DNA of 64,000 nt from Plantago elongata (lineage: Eukaryota > Streptophyta > Magnoliopsida > Lamiales > Plantaginaceae). The DNA is taken from positions 21,026-85,025 of the forward strand of contig JAYMSP010000096.1 in assembly GCA_036897095.1 (NCBI GenBank). The letters run 5' to 3'. The position numbers and the translations under genes were made by a program. The notes under the pieces were generated by a model. It ran no database searches, was not told the DNA's origin, and was given only the letters and a program-made list of their open reading frames with translations. Each line of letters begins with the position of its first letter. Position 1 is the stretch's first letter. Shown one piece after another: positions 20,485 through 33,858 of this stretch.

Positions 20485-22937
20485 TGTAGTGCATGCTTAT
20501 AAAGATCTTTCCAAAATGTTGTAAAATAAGAATTATGCATAAGCTTTTGTGGTTACTATGTTTTTGCTTGCTTTTGATTTGTTGGCTTTTCTTACCTGAT
20601 AATTAAGGTGGTGAATTGTTTTTTGGAAAAGTTCAAACATTTCATAATCAATCGAGCCAACTAACACTAGCTTAGCCAAAATGGAACAAAAGCCAACCAG
20701 ATACGATGCTAAACCAGCACTAAAATGCACAAGAACCATATAAGTAGACTTCTGAGTTCTAAACCCATTATACCTAACTCAACCAATCAACATTAATGAA
20801 CCACTGCGGTTTGGTTTTCAACTGGCTACTCAATTCATAATTTACCATATAAAGAACTACACGGTTGTTAAAACTTGCAAGATAAAACCTACTTAACAAG
20901 ATGCACGCCTACTCGATTCGACCCATTACTTCAATCAGGGTGATTCGTCATTTTGAAGAATCCAATTCGTCATGCAAATCCGACAACTCCAATTTGCTAA
21001 TTTCGAGGACGTAATTTGTTTTTTTTCCATAATGTGCTTAGCTTTTTTAAATTGACATGATTCACTTTTACACTTCTTTATTCTTCATTCTTATATTCAC
21101 TAGAAAAGGAAAAATTGTATATATAGAGTGAAAATATATAATATGAAGAAAAATAATTGAAAATTTTGCACATCTGGTGTGACAAAATACAATATTAAAT
21201 GCATGTTTGGTGACGTGAAATACAAATTTCATTTTTTAATTATTAATTCTAAAGGGTACCAGCCTGATGTTCTTCCAATAAATTAATGGACAATTTGCGT
21301 TTTCTTTTTTTTTTTCCCATTTAGGAGCCTAAGGAATGACTATTGGGCCTATTAAACTTTGATCTGATTGGGCAGCAGTCCACTTAAATAAAGCCCAAAT
21401 AATTGATAGGCAAATGAGGATGACTATTGTGATATTTTCTCAGCCTAATGGGCTACGTTTCATATAAAGCCCAAGTAAGAGAGGGAAATGGGAATATTAT
21501 ACAATTTTTACACCTAAAGCTAATATTAAACATGACAATATATATGTTTTTATTGTATCTTAGAATCCAAGTGATACAAATGTCATTTTTTAAATTATTA
21601 AATTTAAAAGGATACCGGCCCGTAAAACTCCCGACGGAAATAACTTACAAATTGGGCCGGATTTCACTATTCTACTTGAGTTCAGGTTGATATTTTCCCT
21701 CGTAAGGAAGAAACGCAATGCTACATAGCTGAAATGCACTATCTTGAAAGTTATCCATGTAAAGTCCTCAAATTGTTGCTCCTAATATTTACAAGAAATA
21801 TGCGATGGTTCCGTAAGAATGCAACCTAAAACTGTCGCTTCGCATATATATAAGTATTAATTATATGATCACGGTAAGGATGTAAGTTGAGTGAGCGTAT
21901 GTCATGACTAGGCGAAAACCGGACATATTACTTGTAACATTCTCCTTGGCTGTCGATATTGTGGGTTATCCATTCGACAGCAAGTATGGTGAGTTGGTTT
22001 GAGGAAATCTTGAGGTGCTGGGTCGTGGTCCTCTAAATCTTTCTCCTGCAACTGTGTTATGGACCATCTCCCGGTTTCTTTGTTTCTGCAGGTATTTATT
22101 TAAACATTCAGCAATGTGACAATTTTGCTCCATCCATTCAAACATTATCGCAAATTCACAAGGATTTTTGGGTCTAGTGTGAATTGACTTCTCTATAGAC
22201 CTAGGAATTTGTAGGATTCTTAGGTCACTGCCAGTATAGCCAGACAACTACGTACACTAGAAATCATGGTATAGTATTGTACTTTTCCATTGTGTCTAAA
22301 CATAGGATATATGAGTTGTTAAATCAATGAATCTTTCCCTTGCCCATATATTCTACGGGTTCTCCATTAAAAAATATTTTCGAGAAAACCTAGAGCCCCG
22401 GATATTTACGGTCCATATTAATATAGTATTTTTAGTCAAACCACCTTATTTTAATTTTTTATACATATTTTTATAGATAAAGCTCGTATATTTTCGAGCT
22501 CGTTACATGTTACTCGAGCTCGAACTCGTTTTCCTCCTCGTTTTATTAACGAGCCGAGCCGAAGTTCGGATCTGTTGAGTTCAAATTCGAGTATGAAAAT
22601 ACTCGACTCGAAAAACAACACTAATCATCGCTCGTATATCCGATTTGAATACATTGGACTTATCCATATGTTTGTAATGTATAGATCAAACATTCGTAGT
22701 GCATTAATCACAATTTCACTACTAGTAGATGATTTTAGTGAATTAACCGCACTTATAGTCTTCCATACGAAATGAACGTATTTGGCCCAGTTTGACCAAT
22801 GCCTCGAAAAGTGACACCATTTTGAATACATGGAAGATTTACCCAAAGGAGGGGTAGAAGAAGAATCATGAAAAGTAGAAAATATAATGGTAAGATTTGT
22901 TTGGAGTGTCTAGTTATGATACAAGAGTAGAGAATGA
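20485..22937. other. Gene-free spacer
   Basis: AT-rich DNA with no credible coding frame. Several GGGCC/GGCCC patches at 21330-21660 and a truncated GAGCTCG-rich repeat at 22469-22624 are the only structure noticed. Confidence 0.5.
22469..22624. repeat. Truncated copy of the hAT-type MITE found at 62.2 kb
   Basis: It shares TTTTTATAGATAAAGCTCG, the GAGCTCG-rich centre and the CTCGAAAAA...CACTA right terminus with the element at 62225-62600. No matching left terminus is found, so the copy is partial. Confidence 0.65.
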
Positions 22938-23188
22938 GGGGCTGATTGTCATGCAACTTAAATGACCCGATTTAAATGCCTGAATAGTGATCGGAATTGT
23001 AGTCGGATTGTTAAATTGTGTTTGGTATAGAATTGTAATTGGATAGGGTATTATAGGTTTGTTATATAGATAGAGAAACATTTGTTACTGTAGAGACATT
23101 TCGATCTTCGGCATTTAAATGCCATAACAAACACAAAATTCTCAAGTATCATTCAAACGGACATTTGAATGCTATTCAAATCAGCCCC
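22938..23188. mobile_element. Tourist-like MITE (PIF/Harbinger type), 251 bp
   Basis: It starts GGGGCTGATTG and ends with the inverse, ATTCAAATCAGCCCC. Flanking 3-bp direct repeats TGA (22935-22937 and 23189-23191) match the 3-bp duplications of this superfamily. It has no coding capacity. A shorter relative is at 28189-28324. Confidence 0.75.
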
Positions 23189-23191
23189 TGA

Positions 23192-26100
23192 GATACTTAT
23201 CTCCCCCACCCCACCCAACCTAGCTACTATATCTATCAATTGAAGGTCTTTTTTGGTAACAAGATACGATGTCGGCAAATGAAATCAACCTATGTCTCTG
23301 ACCCTTATGCACTCTCCAAGAGCCAACTCATGCATATAATAATAATAGACAAGAAGAAGATGAAGAAGAAAAACAAGAACCAAATCTAAATTGAAAGTGA
23401 AAGAATATAATCAGAAAATCACGTGATCAGCCCGGCCCATATTTGGCTGGCCCATCAACTAGTATATGTCTTACAAACAACTTGCAGATTTTTCACGTGA
23501 TATGGCGTCGTTTCCAAAACCTGATGAATGTCAAAATTAATATGGGAAAATTCAAGCCAAAATAATTTTATCCATCAATTGTACACTATTATCTGCTAAA
23601 CTGAAATCAAACAAAAAAGGTCTATAATTGTATCAATTAATATACTACCATCTATTTACGTCTTATTCAACAGAGAATGTATAAATTTAGTTTAATTGTG
23701 ACAATCCGAATCACTAATATGGCAAATCCAGATCATTTAGAACATTTATCGTGTAACTTTTCGGGTGATATGTTGGTCTTATTGTACCAATACAAGTCTC
23801 CTGATGATAAAGTGTGCGAAAAAAAACTTGTGTTGATAAAGCAAGAAAATACTGGTGTTGGTAAAATTTGAAAAATCGACACATATTAGTGGTCGTGTGA
23901 TGACATTAACTCATTGGGATATAATTTGAATGTCATTGTTTCAATTAAAATTAAATATTTTATATACAAAAAGGTTAATTTAAATGAAGAGTTAGCCGCT
24001 GGAGCGGAATACGAAACCAGCCTTAGGAGACAATTAAGTTAGATGGAAATGCAGGAAGGATTATAAAAAAGATTATTGGTTTTGTTAGGTTTACTAGGTT
24101 GGTTAACAGTTAACACTTTAGGATCATCACTTGACCCGCTGACTAGCTTATGAGTCAGAGATTGATTAATAAACTCTTGGACTCTGATTATATCATAGAA
24201 TATCATATCATATGATTCTCAAATTTTAAGGCACTTTTACAGTATAATAGACCCATCATCTACAGAAGAATCTCACTTGTCTTGCTGAATCTTGTCCAGA
24301 CAGGGGATACTTTCATCCATAATCCATCCCATTTATTACCACTTTACCTTAAGAAACTATTGGTGCTAAGTTATTCTAGATTAAGCCCATGGAAATTAAA
24401 TTATGCTGAATTATCATGTGACATGTGTCCTCGAACTCATGCCAAATCGCATTACTCTTGCCCCAACTTAGAGTTATTTTACAATATGACGAATTGTTTA
24501 GATTAATAATTAATTTAACTAGAATTCTAATTTAAATTGAGATAATATTCATTAATATTTTCCGTTTCAAATAATAATTTTGGAACTGACCCCGACATTG
24601 GGTGGGTTTCATTGTGGAATGTGTAGTGAGATTTGAAGTCCAGATTGTGGAATAAGAAGAGGCGTAGTATCTCATGATAAAGATATGAGACTGGTAAGCT
24701 TATATAATATCTTGTATCATCAGTTGCGTAAGTTGGATGCACGTCACGATTAAATTGAAGCTGATTTGGATATCCACCTTAAATTTCATCACACAATTCA
24801 CAATTTTATTAGTGTGACAACTTATAGATATCAAGCATACGATACCTATCAAAGTATATCACGAATCAATTTGTTCCGTTCAAACAGACATTTTTCCCAC
24901 GATTTTTGGCTTCTGTCTTCCACCTCTTTTAATTAGCCCTTCCATAAAATTAATCATGTTCATTACGTAACTAATCACTTAATTAGTGAGGTAGCACTTC
25001 TTTATTGGGCTGCATCACTCTACCTTCATTGAGTCATTGAGTCAACAATGAGGTGTAGCTAAGGTAAGTCGTTCGAGTCGACTTTCAAGAAAGGAGAACC
25101 CTTGACAATTTTACTTATATTTTTTGTATATAAAATCTTTATGTATAGTTTTTCAATGACAAATTATTTTCGGTTATTATATCAAGTAATGTGACTTGGT
25201 ATAATAGTCTTTTCAAAACAGAATTAAATATTCATGTCCCATAAATATTTTCTTTGTGTATGCGATTTGTGAAAGTGTTTATATATAAAGTATGGATTAT
25301 GTATACGTATGTTTATGCTCATCGATGTGTCTATGAAATGTGTGACCATTTGGAGAAAATCTCGTGCTTTGGCGTACTTCCAGTGTTATGTATGTGATCT
25401 GTATGTGTTACGGGTAATTGTGACCCCTATGTGTTAGGGGATATGTTATGTGAAAGCCGAGCTGTGTGTCACAACTATTTGTGTAGCCGCAGTGTATATT
25501 TGATGAGCTAAATGTGATTTGTGTATTGTGACATGTGTTTCATGCAAATGATTTTCGACTATGTTTCTGATATAAAATGGAGTGTACTTGATCCAGGTAA
25601 AAATGCCAGGAGTTCACCCTTCCACTTTTTTTTTTTCAATTTAGTAAGTGGCTGCGGTTCTGAGGAGGTTGCTAGTGTGAGCAAGCCGGTCTAGAGCGGG
25701 TAGTAGTGTCAGTGATAGTTGTGTATTTTCTTTTGGTTCTATTTAAGTCGTGGTTTCTAAAATTGTATTTCTACTTTGTATTAGATGCTCTGTATTAACT
25801 TTTTCAAAATGTTTTATAATTAAATTGAGGCTTCGTCTTGACATGAGTCCATCTCACGATAGACGGCCGGTCAAGCTAGATTATTTTAGTTTTGGGGCGT
25901 GACACTTTCGACTTTTATTCCCATTATAATCCACGAGTAGTGCACTTTATGTGCGACTAATTCAGTTGAACAGTGTTCATAATCTACTTGATAGGTTCTC
26001 CTGAATGTGTATATTATTTTCCTATGCTTATAAAACCTACCATAATCACATTTTAAATTATTAATAAAGAAGAAAATGAACAGCCTGTATATATTTTATT

Positions 26101-28188
26101 CGTAAATCAGGTGTATTTTGAAAACCAGCGATTTTCAGATCATCCCCTGGCCTGTTTCTCTTAACATTTTGAACCCAGCGATTTTTAATTAATTATTTAG
26201 TACACTATCTTGTTACGTTGAAAATTTGATGGTAGAAAAACAAACTATGCATACAGAATGAATCTCAGCATACATCGATAAGCAAAACCGGAACATGCTT
26301 GTTGGCTCGATGTAAAATAGTATAGACAAACTACGCATACAGAATCAACCTAAAATGTGACAACTAAATGCCTAACCTTATCACCAGATTCTCAAATAAA
26401 TTATTATTTGGATACTGCGGATGGTTGAGATGTTTTTATACAGTTTCAATATTATTTTAAAGAAAATAAAATTATATTAATAACGTTTAGAGTTTACAAG
26501 TATTATAAATGCTCGGAATTTAAGTACCAAATTATGCCAACACCCTTTACTTCATCTTCGTACAATTATAAAATAACACAAAGTCCAAACCACTTCACTT
26601 CAAAACCCACCGCTTCTCAACATGAATCCGAGACCAAACCAAAACCATCAAGAGGATTAATATTAATGGTAACCAATAATATCACGGACCAGAAAAAACT
26701 TTGAAACCGGCACACCAAAGAGCCATCTTTAATCCCTCAAAACCCCTCAACCCCATCGTCTAGTATGTCTCAACACGAAATCAAGTCAAGAGTTAGGGGT
26801 ATTAATCACAATCATCCCAAACCAAAATTAAAGTGGAGGGAATAATCCCACCATAAACAAAGTATGGTAAGAAGTGATGTTTCACGATAACACATATATT
26901 TTTAAAATTGTATGTCGAACAACCACCTAATAGTGTCCTTTAAACCCACAATAACTTGGTTCATAACAATTCATGCTTTTTTTCGTCCCAGCAAACTTTA
27001 TACATTTATCATTTTTAACCGTCCCACTAAACTTCATATATTACTAAAAAAGAAAGTTACCCCACCACTAACAAATAATAACAATCTCAAGTTTATACAA
27101 AAATTACACATTTTGCCACTAAAAGTACACTTTTCCATACTTTCTTCATCTTTTATTATTACTTTAATTTTTCGCATAAAATTACACGTCAACTTTAATG
27201 TAGAAGTTTGATGAGACGGACGGAATATTATAATTATCAATACATACTACAAAATACTAGAGTAAGAAAGGCACAAAGATAGTGAAGGAACTAACCACGT
27301 TACTTGGTCGTGCAACAAAAGATTTTGTCATAGGATGATGGGATAAAAAGGAAAATTGTAATTAGAGGCAAGTATACAATGAATTTGTATGTATATAACA
27401 AATTAACAATAAAGTAGTAGTATAGAGTAATATAAATAGAAAAAAGGCCTAAAACTGGGAATTGAAGCAGAAAATATGGAGGAGCATGTGAAGAGAAAGT
27501 GAAGGGACATTGTACCATAAGACATGTTTATCTGTAGTCGAGCACCTAATTTCTTATTACTCCACTCCATCACTTTTGCCTCCCTAACCACGTGATACAC
27601 TTCCATACCACTTCATTGCGTTTTTACATTTCGACCCTAGAATCAATTCTACACATTTATATCTAATTCAACACAGAGTTATAAGTTAAAAGTCCATATA
27701 TAGATGGTTTTCATGTAATTTTTTCTTCATTATTCGTGTGATTCGCTTTTTTATCTTATACTTATTTCGCTATTCATTAACTTCATATGTAATAAAGTGA
27801 GTCTCAAACGATCTGATACTATATTATGATGAGTTAAATACTACTAATTTTGTGAATATATTTTAAGACTAATACAAATGTAGGAAAGAAGCAACCTGGG
27901 ATTCTAATCAAGTCCTTAGGTTAGTGATGAATCTAATCGAGGATTTAGACATATGATTTGATTTGAATCTGTTTGAAAAGTTTGATGACATGAGTGAAGC
28001 TCCCTTTTTCTTGAGCTCCCAACTTTTCTGGCCAACTAAACATGACATTTGAGATAACTAATCATGGTCAAACGTTTAGAATAGGAAATTATCACCAGAA
28101 TTTCCCATCACTCTTGACTCTTGACATCTCCCAACAGTCTGTGAATACAAGTGTTGACCAGGTTTAATTTGTCTTCCTACGTTATTAA
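23192..28188. other. Long gene-poor spacer
   Basis: No gene is recognisable in about 5 kb. A stretch at about 25560-25915 ends TTTTGGGGCGTGACAC, like many plant Gypsy-type LTR ends, and may be an LTR remnant, but no second LTR or coding part was found. A MITE-like piece lies at 26980-27225. Confidence 0.45.
26980..27225. mobile_element. Degenerate Stowaway-like MITE
   Basis: The left end (TTTCGTCCCAGCAAACTTTA) and right end (AAGTTTGATGAGACGGACGG) are imperfect inverted copies. They resemble the CGTCCCAxxAAACTTT terminal family common in plant genomes. The interior is AT-rich and noncoding. Confidence 0.5.
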
Positions 28189-28324
28189 GGGGCTGATTGA
28201 TCAGGCATTTAAATGCCTTCATTTAACTTGATGAACATTGATTTGGCGTAAAATATACTTCAAATACCCATTCCAAACACAATTTCACCAAAATTCTCAT
28301 TCAAATGCCATGTCAATCAGCCCC
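28189..28324. mobile_element. Tourist-like MITE, 136 bp
   Basis: It starts GGGGCTGATTGATCAGGCAT and ends TGTCAATCAGCCCC in inverse orientation. It is flanked by TAA on both sides (28186-28188 and 28325-28327), the classic PIF/Harbinger target duplication. The termini match those of the element at 22938-23188. Confidence 0.85.
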
Positions 28325-28327
28325 TAA

Positions 28328-29432
28328 ATTCAACACTTAGAAATAGATGAAATATAATCGATACGGGTTAGGAAGAAATATGATTCTCCTCATATAAGAT
28401 GGAGTACGCGATTATTTTTGTAGGCTCTATAGTAACGAATGAATAATCTATATCATTTTAGCATTCGTTATTATAATTCTGTTTTGTCAAAGCGTTTGTA
28501 GACGAGAGATAAGCTGAGACACCCTATAACCATGAGGTCACGGGTTCGATTCCCCAAAATGGTTGATTATATTATCTGAATAGAAATTGGTGGTGATTTG
28601 CATCTAGAATCAATTGATAAATTCGTCTTGTTGAACAATTGTAATTGTAATGCAATATTTCATGTTAATTAATAATTGAAAAGTTTATAATTCCATTTCA
28701 ATATCAAATCAATCTAATTTTTATATTATGTACTATCTCGACAAATTTATAATTTTTTAGTATAAGTATTGCAATGCAATTACTAAAACTAATTGAAAAT
28801 TTCCAAGTACTTTCCCAACTTACACGATTGATGTAACATAAAACATCTTTAAAACTTTTCAAATTTCTAAATTCTATCTAGCATTACAAAACAAAACGTA
28901 TGAGATCATTGAAAACTCTAAGCTGCATATTTTTATAGAAATGTATAAATAAATCCATGCGTAGTTGCTTACCAAGTGGGTTACATAACCTATGCTTCAT
29001 ATGAGAAGACTAATAGTCAAACCAAATCCTCATTAAAAAATACCGATTTACAAGCGGTAAAAAAATCGTTATCAAAACCACACATTAAACATGTTCGCCC
29101 CCAAACCTTGGAAAGTTTACTACTTTACTACTCCAAATCTCCAATAGTCACTGTCTCCACGTGGTGGAATCTCAGTAAAAAATTAGTCATCAACTTTTTA
29201 CCGCACACGGTAAAAAATCAGATCCGCAGAATCTGGCGCACTTTAGCCCGCCCCGCACCCGCCAAACAAACCGGGTCCACTACCAAATCACGCCAATCAA
29301 TTCAAAACCATCTCTTTTCTTCGTTTTCTTGAATATTTTTACCTCTTTAAAAACACAAAATAATTTTAAAATAATATTCCACCAGTCGCAGACATTTCAA
29401 ACAAGAGCTGAAAATAGAAAACCTTTTCTCTT
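28328..29432. other. Spacer upstream of the ACR gene
   Basis: AT-rich. A tRNA-like relic with a B-box match (GGGTTCGATTCCC) lies near 28540-28556. The open frame at 28976-29332 shows no family character. Confidence 0.45.
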
Positions 29433-29433
29433 C

Positions 29434-29443
29434 TATATATATA
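29434..29443 (+). promoter_or_regulatory. TATA box of the ACR gene
   Basis: TATATATATA lies about 250 bases upstream of the proposed start codon, leaving a leader of about 220 bases. Confidence 0.45.
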
Positions 29444-29690
29444 CATACACACACCTAAAAAAACGTAATTCAACTTACCAAACCTTGTATTTGTACCATT
29501 GTATGTGGTGGTTTATTGGTATTTGGTCAGGAAAAAGAAAAGAAAAAAATTAAATCTTGGTAGCTGGAAGATTTTGTGGTCACTGTTTCATTTCATTCAT
29601 ACTCTTTCCTGATTTGGTTCAAGACTGTGTTTTTATTAACGGAATCACCGAATTCTTGCTAACCCACTTCAAGAATCGTCCTGAATTTTA

Positions 29691-32437
29691 ATGGGTAAGT
29701 GTCATTTTTTTTTTTTTTTTGGTGAATTAGTGGTTGACACAGTAGAGGTTTGTGGTTCTTGTTTTGTCTTCTTGTTTGTTTTAATTTCGAGATTTGCTTG
29801 TGGGGTCTTGTGGAAAAGGGGTGTGTGATGTGAATACTTGCTGTTACCAGGCTGTGATTTTTCATATGGGCGTGTTTTGTGTTTCTCTTTTGTACAGTTT
29901 GTGTTTGTGTTTTGTGTGCTGTCAAAACTCATGTGTGTTGTGAGGAAAAAAAAAGCATAGAGTCCCACTGTACAGAGAGGGTAACAAGGAAAACTTTTTT
30001 CAGGTGGCTTATTATGGCCTTCTTAATTGGCTGCCAATTCTTGTTATTTAAGGATCTTTCTGGATTTGTCTTGAAATCTGAGTTGATTTTTATTGGCCCT
30101 TTGGAAAGGTTTTGGTAAGGTTTTCTATGTTATCTGAAATTTTGATTCCTCTGCAGAGTCTTCAGTGAGTTATTCAAACATGGATGATGAGTATGAGAAG
30201 TTTTTGAGGAGGATGAATCCTCCAAGGTACATAGATTTGTTGGCCTCCTTGTTTGATTCATAAGGCTATTCAGTTTGATTATGTTGTTAAATGTTGTGTT
30301 TTGTTTGCAGAGTTGTGATTGATAATGCATCTTGCAAAACTGCAACTGTTATACAGGTGATTCTTGATTTCAATCACTTATCTGGCTTCTTATTGTTGAT
30401 CACTCTAGCCTCTGTTGAAATTCCTAAATGTTCTCTTGTGCATCTTGTTGCTCAAAATGTAGGTTGATAGTGCTAACAAACATGGAATCCTATTAGAAGT
30501 GGTTCAAGTCCTTACTGATCTCAACCTTATGATAACTAAAGCTTATATCTGCTCTGATGGTGGATGGTTCATGGATGGTAACAACATTAACCTGTCGTTT
30601 TCGATACATTTTCCATCTCAACTGCTATTTGGTTCATTTTCCTGACATTTGGTATGCATTCCGCCAGTGTTTAACGTTACTGATGACGATGGGAACAAGA
30701 TAACTGATGAAGCAGTTCTAGACTACATTCAGAAGGTGAGTTGTTGTGATTGACATTTTACTCAATTGTCTTTGTATTTAAGCGACAACAGTCCATATTC
30801 ATAACTTCCTTTCAATTTCAGTCACTTGGCCCAGACTCTTGCTTTGCATCTTCCATGAGAAGATCCGTTGGGGTGACGTCTAATACGGACCATACCTCGA
30901 TAGAATTGATTGGAACTGACAGACCGGGACTACTTTCGGAAGTGAGTGCTGTCCTCACCGACCTCAAATGCAACGTTGTGAACGGTGAGGTATGGACTCA
31001 CAACACCAGGGCAGCAGCTGTAATGCAAGTGACGGACGAGTTGACGGGTGGTGCGATCACGGACCCTGATAGGCTATCCATGGTTAAGCGCCTTTTGTGT
31101 AACGTGCTTTCCGGCAGCAATAAGTCGAGGGAAGCTAAGACAGTAGTGTCTCATGGGTCTACTCATACGGAGCGGAGGCTTCACCAGATGATGTTTGATG
31201 ACCGTGATTACGAAAGGGTTGGTGATGATTCGTCGGAGGAGAAAGAAAGGCCTAGTGTGAATGTGGTTAACTGGCACGATAAGGACTACTCAGTTGTCAC
31301 CATTCGGTGCAAGGATAGGCCAAAACTTCTGTTTGATATAGTGTGCACTTTGACTGACATGCAATATGTGGTCTTTCATGGAAATGTTGAGGCTGAGGGT
31401 ACAGATGCTTATCAGGTATATGATTTACTTAGTTAGCATCATTTGATTAAGTTTTTTGTTTGGTCTTATAACATGGCCTAAAGACCATTTTATTGTTTTC
31501 TTCTTGAAGGAGTACTGTATAAGACACATCGACGGATCCCCGGTGAAATCTGATGCAGAGAGACAAAGGGTGATTCAATGTCTTGAAGCTGCTATAGAAA
31601 GAAGAGTATCTGAAGTAAGGATAATTATCACATACTATTGCTTAACAGTTTGACCTTTGAATTAACAAGATCTGCATATTTGATTGATTTTTTAGTTGCA
31701 TTATTTCGGTTTCTCTTACTTGTAAGCATGTTGTTTTGGCAAAGTATGACTCTATCTTGCATGCTTATCCACTAGTTTAGAGGTTAGTTTATACATGTAT
31801 GTAGCATATATGCAGGACAAGACTTGGAAAAGTAGCAATCAAGAAACTAAAACCAGTCTCAAAATGATAATCAATTTAAGTTGTCCAACATGTTTGTCAT
31901 CTTGATGCTGACTAACTATAATTAATTTCGTTTTTATCTTGGCCAAAAGTCCAAGAAAGACATTGATTCTTCTTAGCAGTAAATGTTTTCCTGTTCGACA
32001 ATATGCATAAAGTCAAGACTATTGCTTCGGCTCTTTATAATATACAAAGCCTGGGTTGTTGCATGAAATTGACTGCTCATCTGTTTCCCTTCTCTCAGGG
32101 GTTAAAGCTAGAACTATGCACAGGCGACCGAGTTGGACTATTGTCAGAGATAACTCGAATCTTCCGGGAGAATAGCCTTACCGTGACACGAGCAGAAGTA
32201 TCAACCAGAGCTGGCAAAGCCGTCAATACATTCTACGTCCGTGAAGCATCGGGATATCCTGTTGATCCGAAGATTATAGATTCCATCAGACAAACTATAG
32301 GACAAACCATACTCCGAGTCAAAGGCCGACCCGAAGGGTCGAGTCAAGCACAGGAATCTCCAACAAGATTCCTCTTTGGTGGTCTGTTTAAGTCAAAATC
32401 TTTTTGTAACTTTGGCTTGGTTAGATCCTACTCTTGA
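29691..32437 (+). CDS. ACT domain-repeat protein (ACR4/ACR5 type)
   Basis: Eight exons (29691-29694, 30157-30226, 30311-30356, 30463-30577, 30668-30735, 30822-31415, 31510-31614, 32099-32437) give 446 residues. Four ACT domains lie at about 37-95, 126-175, 262-310 and 336-385; marks include [60 protein letters not shown] and [20 protein letters not shown]. The C-terminus [17 protein letters not shown] is typical of ACR4/5. ACR proteins have only ACT repeats and are thought to act as amino-acid sensors in plants; ligand and partners are not visible here. The first coding exon carries only ATGG, so the protein starts [17 protein letters not shown], agreeing with family N-termini. If that exon is not used, the ATG at 30180 gives MDDEYEKF. 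Confidence 0.93.
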
Positions 32438-33850
32438 AGCACTAGTTTATGCATTCCCAATGTACATCCCAAACCCCTCTTTATCAAGTTAGTGTCTGTC
32501 TGTATATATATCCTGCTTGTTTTTTAGCTTAATCTACTTAGAAAGGACTCAACACAGGTTGATCCTATAAGTTTAGTTTAAGCATCTGAATTGTGTAGCT
32601 GACACTGAAGTTGCAGTGTCAAGCTTCTGAAGTACTACTGTACAGGGCAAATTCTGATTCCTTGTATCACTTAATGGAACCACTATTTGTCAAGAAAAGG
32701 CTTCTTTTTCCTACTTTTGTCAAGGGATACAATAATACCTTAAAAACTTGAAGCATGAGGTGTAACACCATTGACTTGATATTGAAATGGCCACAAGTTG
32801 TAGGATGTTGATAAGCTCTAGAGGACTTGTGACTAGATCTGTCCCAATTGATTACAATTGGCCATATTGCAGCCACTAGCTAGTAGCTAGTATAATACCA
32901 CCAAGACTTTTTGTGACTTGCTCCAACATATATCATAACTAGTCTTACATAATCTTCAGGGCTCCCACATCCTGGAAATTTCCACTGAACTTTGCTAGTA
33001 GCACATAGTATCATTGCAAAACATGTGTAAGACTGTATAACGTGTTACACATCTGCGATTCATCTCTGATATGGTGTGCGTATCGCATCTGTTAGCTGTA
33101 TCGGGTACACCAAGTGGCATGAAGGCCCCAAGGAAACAACGGGAGGTGGTGCGATCAGATTGAGCACCATTGTACTACTTAGTTGGTAGTAGGGTCGGCG
33201 GCTGGCAAATGTTTAGTCACAACTCACAATCTTTGATTAAAACCAAATATTTACCAAGACTTGCGGAGCATTACTTTATTTCTTGAATATGACATGTTAT
33301 TGATTTTTTCGGTTGGCGTATCTATCTATTTAATTATTCTAGTCTTTGAATGATTTAATTAATTAGTGAGGTGCTCACATACGTGGATTGAATTGCCTAA
33401 TCACGTTATTGGATTCACTCTCATAAACTAGTGCAAAATGTTCTGATTCCTCTGCAGATTCCGCCTGTCTTACGGTCGTAATTAAACTAGTTAAGTATAG
33501 AATCTTTGCAGACTGTAAGAAGCACAGGCTTATTATGAAGCATCATTTGGACATACAAAAGTACAAAACAAAAAAGATACTCTTAAGAACTCAAGCGCAA
33601 ATACACTCACTCATCTGTTGCATGTCACTACTCCAAAGAGCAATAAGAACAGATTTCCTAAAAGTTTCTGAAAATGTATGCGCTTCATATTTAGCATAAT
33701 CGTCACCTCACTTCTAGTTTTAGCCTTTAGAAGATATATGCAGGCCACATAAGTTAATTGTTGCCATTTGGCACAAAGCCACTCTGATGTTGTCCGCCAT
33801 ATCCAGATACGCTGTTATGATTTGGTCCGTGTTGATGATATGGGCTATTG
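32438..33850. other. Spacer between ACR and MORF genes
   Basis: It contains the ACR 3' untranslated region and, on the minus strand at 33754-33858, the out-of-frame remainder of the MORF tail. Nothing else coding is seen. Confidence 0.5.
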
Positions 33851-33858
33851 CCTACTGG
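33754..33858 (-). pseudogene. Out-of-frame remainder of the MORF tail
   Basis: Read from 33858 to the TAA at 33754, the minus strand encodes 34 residues starting PVGNSPYHQHGPN and ending GFVPNGNN. They are rich in Gly, Asn, Pro, Gln and His like the in-frame tail before the stop. The shift relative to the main frame is one base. This is inferred to be the former C-terminus, or an assembly or base-call error. Confidence 0.55.

Noticed and set aside
25560-25915. Gypsy LTR
   Set aside because: Only one LTR-like end was recognised. No partner LTR, primer site or coding remnant was found, so it is mentioned only within the spacer.
28496-28560. Possible tRNA gene
   Set aside because: A B-box-like GGGTTCGATTCCC is present, but the acceptor and anticodon stems do not pair. 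It is more likely a tRNA-derived relic.
28976-29332. 118-codon open frame upstream of the ACR gene
   Set aside because: Low-complexity Ser/Thr/Lys composition, no recognisable domain, and it lies in the likely promoter of the next gene.
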